A stretch of 43,532 nucleotides of DNA from Scenedesmus sp. ARA3 (GCA_004335835.1 RWJK01001795.1:5466-48997), one strand, 5' to 3'; positions 22,108 through 33,463 are shown, counted from the first letter of the stretch. Notes: generated from the sequence alone by a model not told the origin. Numbers and translations are program-made.

Positions 22108-23416
22108 AGGCGGCGGCGGGCTGTGTTTCCTGCAAGCGTGGCGCGGTTTCCTGCAAGCGGGGTGGCGGCGGCATTGGTTTCCTGCAAGGCTGGAATTGGT
22201 CCTGCAAGCTGCGAATGTTTCCTGCAAGCTGTTGCAATGCAGCATCCTTGTGCCTTCTGTTGTACTTGTGACGGTGCCTCTTTGACCTTGAGACGTGGCC
22301 AGTAAGCAGCTGCATCTGATGCATCACACAGCTCCGTGGCATCCTGGCATGTTCCGTGATGCGCTATGGATAGCTCTGTGCAGGTGTTGAGGTGCTGAGG
22401 TGTGCGTGGTGTGCGTGGTCGCCTTGCTGAGCTGGCTGAGGCAGCAGGTGGAGCCAGCAACCGCCAGGCTGTCATCAACCAGGGAACCTCGTTGGTTTAG
22501 TGCTCAGGAAGGTTTTGACGCTGCTGAGCTGGCTGAGGCAGCAGGAGCAGCTAGCAGCCGCTGCGCCGCTTTCCTGCAAGCGCATGTAGCATGATGTGGC
22601 ACAGTTGCAGCATTCGTGGTGTACGTATGGAGCGTGTGGATGGATGTGCATGTGATGCCGTGGTGTTGTGTGCACTGCACATCTGATGTGTTGTTTGACT
22701 GCTTGTTTGATCCACGCCAGCACTGGGCTAGTGGCTTTCACAGTTAAAGCCTATTGCAGCAGTGTTATGTACCATCTCTGGCTGCCAGTGCACTGCTCCT
22801 GCGGTTGATTGCTCTGGTTGGTTGCTTTGCTTGCCTGATGCAGTAAGTGCGGCTGAAGCCACAAGCGTGTACTACGTGGTACGCTGGTGCGCTCTGCCCC
22901 AGTTCGTGAGGTCTTTGGCACCTTGCATGCTGTAGTTGCGGATGAAACAAGCAACTGCCGCTGCTGCCACGCACTTGCAAACTGCCTGATGCGGTTTGCA
23001 ACTTGGCATAATTTGCATTTTGCAAGTGTGTATGCTGCAACTGTTGACACGAGGTCTGGCGTGTGCATGTGCAGGAGTGTGAGTACGCACTATGTTGCAT
23101 TATGCTCTGCAAACTGTGTTTATGCATACATGCCTATGCAAGCTTTTTACAGTGCCGGCCTGAGCCTCAGGCTGCTGCGCCGCTGACTACCAGCGCCAGT
23201 GCTGGCCTCCTGTACCTGTTGGATCATCATGTAACTGTTCAAGAGCAATACTACTACCTACCGTTTCTTGCGTGTATGATGTGCTGCACGCCTGGCAGCT
23301 TGTACTGGTACTGTTGCACTAGCAACTCTGAATCGAGTTTCACAGATGATGGCAGCGGCCCGCGTTTATGTCATCGTCAAACGGAACTTGAGGTTCCAAA
23401 ACTGGTGAATAAGATG

Positions 23417-23440
23417 GCGTAAGCACGGCCGTGCTTACGC
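23417..23440. repeat. 24-bp perfect palindrome
   Basis: The arm GCGTAAGCACGG is followed immediately by its exact reverse complement CCGTGCTTACGC with no spacer. It lies upstream of the protease gene and could be a dimeric protein-binding site or a cruciform; neither can be decided from sequence. Confidence 0.95.
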
Positions 23441-23711
23441 AGTGGATGGGCATAAACCATGCTGCTGGTGACAAGCGCGCTGCAGCACCTGCCGAGACCT
23501 GCCGACGATGTAACCATAGTGTGCCCCAGACGTTACGATCGTGGCCAAATAGCTTTTTCATGCTTGAGATGAGATGAACATTCATCCATACCGCACCTGC
23601 TGACAGAAGCTGCTGTATTCGTTGGTGCCCGGCTCAACCCCAGCGTCCACTGCCACGTTATGCTGCAATGATACGCTTAACAGAGCTCAATCGACGAAAA
23701 GTTTAGAGGCG

Positions 23712-24700
23712 ATGGCCCATGCAAGCCAGCTGCGGGCCGCTGGGCTGGTCACTGCTGTGGCCCTGCTGGTGCTGCTCAGCTCCCCCTGCGCAGCCAGGAA
23801 CAGCAGCAGCAACAGCAACTATTATATATTCCCGGTAGACGTACGTCATGGAGCAATTCGGAGCCAGGGGCGCAACCTGCTGCATGCAGGCAAAGTGGAC
23901 ATAGCTGGCAGGTGGGGCCTCATCCATCATATCATCGCAAGCACTTCCGACTCGTTGGTCAACGCAGGATGCATGCACATCTATTTGACCTTCTAACCAG
24001 CGCTCAAGCACGCCCGCATGCCGCTCCTGCTGTGTATGCAGTGTCCGTATTGGCTACTTTTATGCCGTGCTGCCTCTGGGGACCCCGCCAAAGAACTTTC
24101 ATGCCATCGTAGATACAGGCAGCACAGTAACATACGTCCCATGCTTCGACTGTCGGCACTGTGGGGCTCACAACAGCGCCCCCTTCAACCCTAGCCAGTC
24201 ACCCACAGCAAAGTATCTGTCCTGCAAGGACCCCCAGTGCAGCAAGCAGGTGCGGCTTTGCTTGTGTTTGTATGCGCAGCAGGTGCTAGTCAGCATGCTG
24301 TGTTTACTGGTTTGTGCTAGTTTGTGCTAGTTTGTGCTTGTTTGTCTTGATAGGGTTCAGCTTGCAGCATCAGGCATGGCCGTGAGCTATTTGTAGCAGC
24401 AGCAGAGTTGAAGTAGCAGCGGACTGGTGCCCAAGCGAGTTCTATTAATAGTGGTCGGTGTACAGCTTGTTCGCAGCAGCAGCAACAGCAGCAGCAGCAG
24501 CAGCAGCAGCGTCGTGCCGGGGTGCAGCTGCGTGCACAGAACCGCTCCCAACCCACATGTGCATGAGTCAGCTTTCGCGCAAGTGTATGCTGTTGACAGC
24601 ACGGGTGTGTGCTAAGCCACAGCCGGCAACACTTTTGCCAGCGTCACTAAACCGAATGTTGTTGCTGCCGTTTGTTGTTGCTGCCGTTTGTCGTCGTGCT

Positions 24701-24732
<32 letters not shown>

Positions 24733-25348
24733 CAGCTTCAGTACCCATGCCTCGCTGGTACCCTGTCTCACTTCTGCAACTGCTTGTCACTGCCGCACTA
24801 CTGCTGCTGCTGCTGCTGCTGCAGGCCACTGTCTACTTCTGCGACAGCAGCGATCTGGGATTCAGCCAAACCCCAAACCCTAATGCACAATGCCGCTACC
24901 GCATCAGCTATGCAGAGCAATCCAGCAGCGAGGGCAGGTTGGTGCAGGATGTGTTCACCTTCCCCGGCAGCGGCAGCAGCAGCAGCAGCAGCAGCAGCAG
25001 TGTGCCGGTTGTGTTTGGCTGTGAGGCGAGTGAGAGTGGCGAGATCTTCAAGCAGAAGCCGGATGGGATCCTGGGCATGGGCAACAGCCCTGGCGCCTTC
25101 CACAGCCAGGTGCGTGAATGACACATTAAGTAACAATTTCAACATGTTACGTAATGTTGGAGTTGCAGTTATCAGTTGTTGATCACCACAAGCATGTGGC
25201 TGCGCCTGTGAAGCGCGTGAACAGCATGAGCAGCAGTAGGGTCCGGAGATTGTCATGGCTGCTAGGTGAATCCTTGTGTTGCACGTCTGCAACAGCTTGA
25301 TACCCTGGATAGCTTAATGAATGGAATGCAATGACATCCATGCGCTGC

Positions 25349-25389
<41 letters not shown>

Positions 25390-28300
25390 AGCTGGCTGCT
25401 GCAGGGGCCATCCCCCACATCTTCAGCCTGTGCTTCGGCTTCCCTACGGGCGGAGCGCTGCTGCTGGGTGAGCAGAAGTCCCATTGCACAAATTACGTAC
25501 ATGTTACTATGATGTTGTAATGTAGCTGGTGTTGAGAAGACATAGTGCTTCGGCTTCCCCACAGGCGGCGCGCTGCTGCTGGGTGAGGCAACGCAACCAG
25601 CAGCAGCTCTCTTCTTTGTTTTGGTGCTTTGTTCTATTATAATCTTTTGTCCTTGGCAGCAAATGGCAGCACTTGTTTGAGTTTGTGTGCTCCGCATACG
25701 TGCTTGTATGCACACCCCCACATCGTTGCTCTCTCCCTGCAGGCGATGCGCCAGTGCCCGGCAACCCCACCTTCTCATGGACCGCACTGTCAGCATCGGG
25801 TTGGTCTGAACAGCAGGCATTTTCACCTCACTCTTTGACTCTTTTCGTCCTGCTCACTCTTTTCCACTCCCCTGCAGGCGATGCGNNNNNNNNNNNNNNN
25901 NNNNNNNNNNNNNNNNNNNNNNNNNNNNNNNNNNNCCCTGCAGGCGATGCGCCAGTGCCGGGCAACCCCAGTTACTCATGGACGCCGCTGTCGGCATCGG
26001 GCTGGGGGGACTTCTTCGCTGTGGCAGTGGACCACATCAAGTTTGGGGACGAGCGCCTGGGCGTGCAACAGTCCATGTTCAGCAAGGGATACAGGACGGT
26101 GCTCGACTCAGGCACCACGTTCATCTATCTGATAACCCCGGCATACAGGGCCTTCGCAGCAGCAGCAAAGGCGGCAGCCAAGGCGGCTGGCCTGCAGACA
26201 ACCAGCGACGGCTATGGGGACATCTGCGTGAGTGCATATCATGCTATATTATAGTATGATTATTTTCAAATTTATATTGTAGATGTATTTATAAGAAAAA
26301 TAGAGGCCTTTTTGGCAGCAGCCAAGGCGGCAGTTTAGGCGGCCGGCCTGCAGACCACCAGCGACGGCTACGGAGACATCTGCGTGAGTTTGGTACCGCT
26401 ACTGTTGTTCAATTCGATTACTTTAAATGTCGTCCGATTACACCACATTTCTTCTCCTGCCCTACAACAGCTGCAGCTTCAGCACGCCTTTTTGACGATC
26501 GTGGCCGTCATGCTAGCACTGACTTTGCTGCATCTCCTACTGCCCGTGCCATGTTTTTGCCGCCGCTGCTGCTTCACACACAGTGGACGGGCGGCCAGGC
26601 CGATTTTGCAGGGCTTGAAGAAGCCTTTCTCAATGCAGAGCTGCCGTTGTAGCACACTTCCTGAGACAATCATAGAAGTCATACTTGCTGTAAAGTGTTG
26701 CACCTGCCGCTGCCCCTGCCCCCGCTGCCGTCGCTCTTGCTTGTCAAACAGTGGACCGGCGCCCAGGCTGATTTCGCAGGCCTCGAAAAAGCCTTTCCAA
26801 ATGCTCAGCTGCTGTTTGTGGGAGGAGGCCTTTCACAATCATAACGATCATAACAGTTATGTCTGCCGCTCGTTCGCGCTGACTTTGCTGCATCTCGCAC
26901 TGCTGCTGCCACTGCTGCTGCTACTCTTTCATACAGTGGACCGGCGCCCAGGCTGATTTTGCAGGCCTCGAAAAAGCCTTCCCAAATGCAGAACTGCAGT
27001 TTGTGGGAGGAGGCCTCCTACAATCATAACAATCATAACAATATGTGTGCCGTCACGCTCGCGCTGACTTTGCTGCATCTCGCACTGCTGCTGCTGCTGC
27101 TGCTGCTATTCCTTCATACAGTGGACGGGCGCCCAGGCCGATTTTGCAGGCCTTGACAAAGCCTTCCCTAATGCTGAGCTGCAGTTTGTGGGCGGAGGCC
27201 GGCTGGTGCTGCCTGCGCACCGCTACCTGTTCCAGCTGTCAAGAAAGGGCAGCTACTGCTTGGCTGTGTTTGACAACGGCATGTCTGGGAGCCTGATCGG
27301 GGGAGTGGCAACACGCAACGTGCTTGTCAAGGTGAGGGGGGCTCGCTGCTTTTACACGAGATGTGTTTCGCAATGAGTGCGGACGGGTGTGCGGCGCGTG
27401 GCGTGACGGTCAAGCTGTGTGCAGCATGTTTTGTCAAGATGTTCAAATAGGGTTGCAAGGAGGTGGGCAGTGCCGCTATCTGTTCCAGTGCTCGAGGAAG
27501 GGCAGCTACTGCTTGGCTGTGTTTGACAACGGCATGTCTGGAAGCCTGATTGGGGGAGTGGCCACGCGCAACGCGCTTGTCAAGGTGAGGGCGGCTCGCT
27601 GCTGTGTTTGCATTGAAGCCGCGCATGCATTTGCGGCCGCAACGTGCATGCAAAGCTGCACATGACACCTGTTCACATCCCATGTTTAAAAGGGTGTGCA
27701 GCGCTACCTGTTCCAGCTGTCAAGAAAGGGCAGCTACTCCCTGGCTGTGTTTGACAACGGCATGTCTGGGAGCCTGATCGGGGGAGTGGCAACACGCAAT
27801 GTGCTGGTGAAGGTGAGCACGGGATGCAGTGGTGTTATGCTGTGCTGTGCTGCTTTAAATGCTGGGCAGTGCCGTCACCTGTTCCAGCTGTCAAGAAAGG
27901 GCAGCTACTGCTTGGCTGTCTTTAACAACGGCATGTCTGGGGAGTGGCAACAGGCAACGTGCTTGTCAAGGTGAGGGCGGCTAGCAGTGTATGTTATATG
28001 CTGCATACACCTTGTGTTTGCTTGTTTGCGAACACCTTGTTTCTGCTTGAAACAAGGAATGCAGGGGCAGCTATTGCATGGCTATCGTTGGCTGTCTTTG
28101 ACAATGGCTTGTGAGGCAGTCTCATTGGCGGTGTTGCAACTATTGTACAGGCTTGCAGCAGGGCTGTGACTGCGCCGCTGGCTTGCAGCTGCTTGCTTAC
28201 GGGGTTTGACACCTCCAACACTGCTTGCATTCTGCTGCCGCCTGCTGCTGCTGTTGTGCAGTATGATCTTGAAGCTAGGCGCGTGGGCTTTGCCGACGTG

Positions 28301-30885
28301 GACTGCCAGGCACTGGGGCAGATGCCTTCAAGCAAGGTGAGGCTTCAGGTTTTGGGGTTGATTGCAAAGGTTTCAACGGGGTACATATGAAACAAGGAGG
28401 GTCGGCTTTGCTGACGTGGACTGCCAGGCACTGGGGCAGATGCCTTCAAGCAAGGTGAGGGTGCAGGGTTCAGGGTTGACGGCTGAGGGTTTTGACAGGT
28501 GACATCTGAATCAAGGGGGGTGGGCTTTGCTGACGTGGACTGCCAGGCACTGGGGCAGATGCCCTCGAGCAAGGTGAGGCTGCAGGTTTAAGGGTTGATG
28601 GCTTAAGGTGTTAACCGGGTACACTTGAAACAAGGAGGGTGGGCTTTGCTGATGTGGCTGCCAGGTGCTGGGGCAGATGCCCTCGAGCAAGGTGAGGCTG
28701 CAGGGTTCAGCCAGGGTTCAGCCAGGGTTCAGCAAGGGTCCAGGGTCTGTCAAGGGCTCAGCAAGTGTTTAGCAAGGGTGCAGCAAGTTCCAGGGTTCAG
28801 CGAGGTGAAGGTCCAGGGTTCAGGATCAACCAACCAATGCCTTTCCTGTTTTTTGCCGTCAGTCACCCCTGCTCTCCTACCTTTTACTTGCATGGGTAAA
28901 CCATGCACACCAGGCGTGGCTATGTGCCTTGTGACACCATGCTCGCTTGCGTTTGCGCGGCAACACTGCAGCACATAGCCATTAGGGTCGCAGGTGGCAA
29001 GGGTTTCAACTCTGCCTGGCTTTGTACTTTCTTGCCCGCAGTTCACGCCGCCTCCCAAGCCCCCTCCAGTGACAGCAGCTCGTCCAGCTGCTGCTGTTGT
29101 GACAGAAACGGCTTCAAAGCAAGCTGCTGCAACTTCCGCAGCAGCAGCAGCAGCGGCGGCAGCAGCAGCAGCAGCAGCCCGGCCTGCTGCGGCAGCAGCC
29201 GCGCAAGCAGCAGCAAAAGCAGCCGTTGCGCCATCAGCAGCAGCAGCAGCAGTGTCAACATCTCCTTCCGGGATCCAGCTGCAACAGGCAGCTGCAGCAG
29301 TCTCACCACCACCTGCAGCAGCAGCAGCAGCTGTGCCTGCAAAACAGCAGCAGCAGCAGCTACCCCCGGCAGCAGCACCAGCACCAACACCTCCCCCAGC
29401 TCCTGCACAGCAGCAGCAGCAGCAGCCGCCAGCGCCGCTGACTGCCGCAGAGATCCAGAAAGATCTCGACATCCTGGACAAAGCAGAGGAAGCATATGAT
29501 GAGGCATATGAACAAGCTGCAAACATTATGGATAAAGCAAAGCAGAAGGTCAAAGGCATGATCACAGGTGTCATAGCAGTACATGCAGATCAGGCAGCTG
29601 CGAGTTCCAGCCCCAGCGCCAGCCCTGCTGCTGCTGCTGCCGGTGTAGCAGCAGCAGCCGGGCCGCCAGCAGTTGCATCAGAGTTGGTGTCTGCAACGAC
29701 GCCAGTAGCAGACGCTGCTGCTGCTGCTGCTGCCGACGTGCAGCAGCAGCAGCAGGCAAGCCCAGCAGCAGCAGCAGAGGGGCAGCAGGAGCTGCCAAAG
29801 GTGTATTGGGGTGTGCAGAACCCTCCCCTGCCACCACCGCTGCCGTCACCACCAGCTGCTCCAGCAGCAGCCACTGCTGCTGCTGCTGCTGCTGCTGCTG
29901 CCACGGAGCTTGTCGGAAATGCCTCCGCCACTACTACGTTTGTGCCTGACCCATCTGTCAATGCAAGTGCAACAGCAGAACCTGCCACTACTGTGGCAGT
30001 GTCGGAGTCTCTGCTTGAACCTAGCAGTGCAGATGACGCCGCCGCCGCCGCCGCCGCAGCAGCAGCAGCAGCAGCAGCAGTAGAGTCTTCGCCAGAGCCT
30101 GCTAAGGTGTACTGGGGTGTCAGCAATCCCCCACCGCCACAGCCGCAGCAAGTCACTGGCAGTGCAGATGACACACAGCCAGCTGCAGCAGCAGCAGCAG
30201 CAGATGGTGGCCTGCTGAATAGCATAAGCCCCATGCTGCTGCTGATATTTGCAGCTGCATTTGGGGCTGTGCTGCTGGCAGTAGCAGGTGCAGTGGCACT
30301 TGCAGTGCGCCGGCGGGCGATCAAGGCGGCGGGCTTTAGCCGAATCTCAGCTGCAGATATTGACTGCGAGCTTGCAGGAATATCGCGGATCAACCCCAAC
30401 ACAAGTTCGAATTCAAATTCAAACTCGAATGGAAACTCAGCTGGGCTGAACGGCAGCAGCGGCGGCCGGTTTGGTGGCAGCAGCAGTGGCGGTGGTGGTG
30501 GTGCACCGTCGCGGCCGGCTGTAGTAAGCAGCGCTACAGCAGCAGCAGCAGCAGCGGGTGGTGGCCGATCCGGCGGCGATATAACACTCAGCGGCCTGCA
30601 GGATTTGCATGACTTGGATCTGGATCTAGATCTAGATGCAGCAGGTGCAGATCCTGCTGGGTTTGGGGTTGACTGGGATGCCATAAAGAGTCCTGCAAGG
30701 GACCAGGCATCACCAAAGCCTGCCTTTGGCGGTTCAAACGGAGCAGCAACAGCAGCAGCAGAAGACAGCAGCAGCGGCAACTTTGCAGGACTGCTGCCGC
30801 CGCCGCGGCAGCTAGGAGCAGCAGCAGCAGGGGGTGCGCCACTGCTGCAGCCGCCGCCGTCTGCCGGGTCTGTGCGGCAGCAAAG

Positions 30886-30930
<45 letters not shown>

Positions 30931-31156
30931 GGGCAGTCGAAGGTTAGATGCTGATGCAGATGCGGCTGGTAGTTTGCAACAAGCAGATCAGATAGCAGAG
31001 CCTGCAGGTGTGCAGCAAGCAGGAGCAGCAGCAGGGCGTGACAATGCGTCAGCTCATGCTGCTGCTGGCAGCGGCGGCGAGAGCTTTGTGCATGCCGCGT
31101 CATCTGACAGCATGGAGCTAATCTCGCTTGCTGATGACGCACATAAGCAGCAGTGA
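23712..31156 (+). CDS. Membrane-anchored pepsin-family (A1) aspartic protease
   Basis: Eight exons (23712-23911, 24042-24249, 24825-25109, 25392-25467, 25944-26227, 27122-27331, 28262-28336, 29042-31156) join in phase to about 1150 residues. A signal peptide (about 10-27) precedes the catalytic domain. That domain has both active-site triads: Asp91 in HAIVDTGSTVTYVPC and Asp311 in RTVLDSGTTFIYL. It also has Cys-rich segments typical of plant-type A1 proteases, GILGMGNSPGAFHSQ, and GSLIGGVATRNVLVK then YDLEARRVGFADVDC. From about 447 the last exon encodes an Ala/Pro/Gln-rich stalk with two KVYWGV(Q/S)NPP motifs. One transmembrane helix follows (about 843-867, PMLLLIFAAAFGAVLLAVAG), then RRR and a roughly 280-residue tail. 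The protease domain probably faces the cell exterior or a lumen. I chose the ATG at 23712 because it directly precedes the signal peptide; an in-frame ATG exists at 23622. Confidence 0.87.
25743..26393 (+). repeat. Edge copies of protease exon 5 (and one of exon 4)
   Basis: The 5' edge of exon 5 (GCGATGCGCCAGTGCC, DAPVPGNP) occurs at 25743, at 25878 (cut by the assembly gap) and in the intact exon at 25944. A 3'-edge copy (LQTTSDGYGDIC) ends at 26393, 166 bp past the real donor, with GTGAGT intact. An exon-4 3'-edge copy (CFGFPTGGALLLG) lies just upstream and ends at 25582. Confidence 0.9.
25886..25935. other. Assembly gap (50 N)
   Basis: Exactly 50 undetermined bases inside a tandem copy of the protease exon-5 edge. 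Both flanks carry the same CCTGCAGGCGATGCG sequence, so the assembler probably failed on the repeat. Confidence 0.98.
26584..27970 (+). repeat. Edge copies of protease exon 6
   Basis: 5'-edge copies (WTGAQADFAGL...FPNA) start at 26584, 26752 and 26937, upstream of the intact exon at 27122 (periods 168, 185 and 185 bp). 3'-edge copies (YLFQLSRKGSYCLAVFDNGM, then SGSLIGGVATRNVLVK) end at 27584, 27812 and 27970, each before GTGAG. A more decayed copy lies at about 28061-28140. The intact exon is the only one with both halves. Confidence 0.93.
28398..28691 (+). repeat. Three downstream copies of protease exon-7 3' edge
   Basis: The end of exon 7 (VGFADVDCQALGQMPSSK, donor GTGAGG at 28337) recurs ending at 28454, 28573 and 28691, a very regular 118-119 bp period. 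All three keep the GTGAGG donor; the third has a deletion. Confidence 0.93.
28700..28825 (+). repeat. CAGGGTTCAGC minisatellite
   Basis: About ten variants of CAGGGTTCAGC or CAAGGGTTCAG follow the last exon-7 edge copy. The unit resembles sequence just after the exon-7 donors (GCAGGGTTCAGGGTT). Confidence 0.85.
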
Positions 31157-31282
31157 GAAAACGACAGCTGCAGAATGCCGATGACGTGTTTGCGTTGTTT
31201 GTTTGGGCTTGAAACGTGCGTTGCTGAAGGTGATGACTGACCGCCAGTCTAATGATTGGGCAGAGGCATAGGTATTGGCGCA

Positions 31283-31287
31283 TGTAA
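31283..31287 (+). promoter_or_regulatory. Candidate polyadenylation signal TGTAA
   Basis: TGTAA, the common poly(A) signal of chlorophycean algae, lies 127 bases past the protease stop. Confidence 0.4.
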
Positions 31288-31375
31288 TGCACAGTGTATG
31301 GCATCTGCTGCAGAGCTGCGCTGCAGCACAATTGCACCAGCCGGCTTGGATTGATTCGGGCAACTGCAGCTGTTG

Positions 31376-31600
31376 CGTCATCTGACAGCATGGAGCTAAT
31401 CCCGCATGCTGATGATGCACGAAAGCCGCAGTGAGAAAACGACAGCTGTTGAATGACGATGACACGTCATGTGCTTTTGTTTGGGTACAAAATGTGTGTT
31501 GCTGAAGATGTTGTCTGGCATTGGGCAGATATGCATGGGTACGACAGCGCATGTCAGTGCTGCACTGCATCTGGCATCTGCTGCACAGCTGCGCTCCAGC
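31376..31600 (+). repeat. Downstream copy of protease C-terminus and 3'-UTR
   Basis: The last codons of the protease (SSDSMELI...ADDA, stop) plus about 150 bases of 3'-UTR recur 278-279 bp downstream. The copy's stop is at 31432-31434. Divergence is moderate. Confidence 0.88.
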
Positions 31601-33456
31601 ACTTAATGTGCCAGCCGGGCTGTGGCTCGTGTCATGTGATATCCAGCAATTGTAGATGTTGTACAAGGTGCACGCCTGCATCTGCAATGGCGAGCATGCA
31701 GCCTGCATATGGACGCACCACATTATGAGAATTCATAGGCACATTGACTAGGTAGCGTTGTAGACATGCAGTTGCAACCATACCCCTCGGTACAGCATGT
31801 ATATTTGTGTATCTCTGTTTGTGCACAGGACGTTTGAAGATGGCATGATAGCTTTTGACCGGATCGCAGCCAGCGTGGCATCAGACGAGTTGATCGAGCA
31901 GGATGTGCTGTTGTGGATCCAATCAGGGGCTGCTTGCTGCTGGCTTTGTGGCAGGGCAGGCATTGGAGTCCTTGCACATTCAGCCATGCTTGAAGGTGCG
32001 CAGCTTTGCATTTATCATGCTAGACTGTCCATCTTTACAGTGCAGTTGTCGTCTAAACATATCAACTGTGGCATGCATGTCATGTGTGGTGAAGTGGTGC
32101 TTGAAATTCAGGTATTCTTGCTGTTTGGCTTTGTGGCGGGCAGGCACCTGCCAGATCCTTGCACAGTGCAGTTGTCGTTGGCAGGGGGTTTGCAGAGTTC
32201 CCAGCATGTAAGCGTTGGACTGCAGTGCGCGTGTTGTTTACATATAGTTTGCAGAGTTTCTAAGCATGCAAATGTTGCGTAAGCGTGGCATGCATTGTGT
32301 GCATGCGGTTCTGGCACAGGGTGCATGCGTGTGCAGCGTGTTCAAGGGCTGTGTGAGCTGGAACCTTTGCTTTGTGCAGTGTGCACAGTTGTCATTTTTA
32401 ACGCGCACTGCAGCTGCAGACGCAGCACGTGAGCAGGAGCGACGCAGCAGGGCTGTGCCTGCCATGGCCATGCAGCTTGTTCCACATGCAAAAATGTTTC
32501 CACTTGCAATATGCCCTCCATATTCCACAGCATGCCATGCAGTGATGCACAGTGTGCATCTGCAGGATGTGTCGGCTGTTCAACAGCAACAACGTGTGAA
32601 CCCCTTGCGATTTCACTGTGGCCTTTCGGGGGACCACTTCTTGCCATGTGAGTACTCATTATGTTGCATGATGGTTGTGCTTGTGCTTGTAATGAATTCA
32701 ATTCGGCAACTGTCTTTATATGTTTTGGGGTGGCCACCCACCATGATCATCATGATGGCGGCCCACCACTGGTGACTGGCAGTACAGGTAAAATGACGAA
32801 TTCTAGACAAAGCCAGGATACCGAAGCACGCTGGTCATGCACAGCTGCGCACCTTCAAGCAATGCTGAGCCAGAAGACCCCCACCAAAGTCTCCTGGCAC
32901 TCCAAGTGGGGCTGTTCATGTAGGCACAGGTGATGGTGATCAGCAGTCGATTGCAGTGAGTGGTACCAGCCTGCCAGGCTCAGCCTGGCTTACCAATGGT
33001 GTTGCATTATGCTTGTGCTTGGAATGTATGACCTGCTTGCACGTTGTAATCCTTTTACACTGCACTACATAGTACTACAGCATGATGCTGAGCATGGCGT
33101 GATACAACCAAATCGCCACCTGCGAATCGTGCACTGCGCGTGTGCGCCTGTTGATGTAGTGCAGATTCCAGTTGATAGGCAGAGGGGCAGCTCGACTCGC
33201 TACGCCTATGAAGCACGGCCCCTGTGTGTTAGCACCAGCTGGTGACTTGCTGTAAGTATCGCTGGATCTCTATGTGAGGCAGGTTTAATTAACTGAAATG
33301 ATTCAAAAACGTTATGGCGTTGGCTACAGCTTCGGGGCTGCCTTGCTCTCACCGGGTCCTTGCAAGTGCGTGACTAGGACGCAAATGAGGGCTCCCAGTG
33401 TTCTGCTGAAGGCGTTGAAATCGTCTGAAACGTAATCATGGTGATCTAAATAGTCT

Positions 33457-33463
33457 TATAAAA
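33457..33463 (+). promoter_or_regulatory. Candidate TATA box
   Basis: TATAAAA lies about 630 bp upstream of the 34092 start codon. Use would imply a long 5'-UTR or an intron in it. Confidence 0.35.

Larger units (their letters stand above)
21651..23711. other. RAF1 3' flank and protease upstream region
   Basis: Beyond the duplicated RAF1 3' ends, a CTGAGCTGGCTGAGGCAGCA block is repeated at about 22427 and 22524. Open frames at 22751-23127 (minus) and 23063-23422 (plus) have no recognisable domain. A 24-bp perfect palindrome lies at 23417-23440, about 270 bp before the protease start. I see no supportable gene. Confidence 0.5.

Noticed and set aside
28750..29574. 274-residue minus-strand open frame
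   Set aside because: It overlaps the last protease exon and its Ala-rich repeats, and has no independent domain.
29590..30780. 396-residue minus-strand open frame opposite the protease stalk
   Set aside because: It is the antisense shadow of an Ala/Pro-rich, GC-rich exon whose plus frame continues the protease in phase. Poly-Ala and poly-Ser content comes from the same GCN tracts.
2402..31600. Whether the exon-edge copies are assembly artefacts from merged alleles
   Set aside because: Copies differ by stops, indels and donor losses, number up to five, and follow one orientation rule in four genes. This is hard to explain by allele merging, though long reads are still needed.
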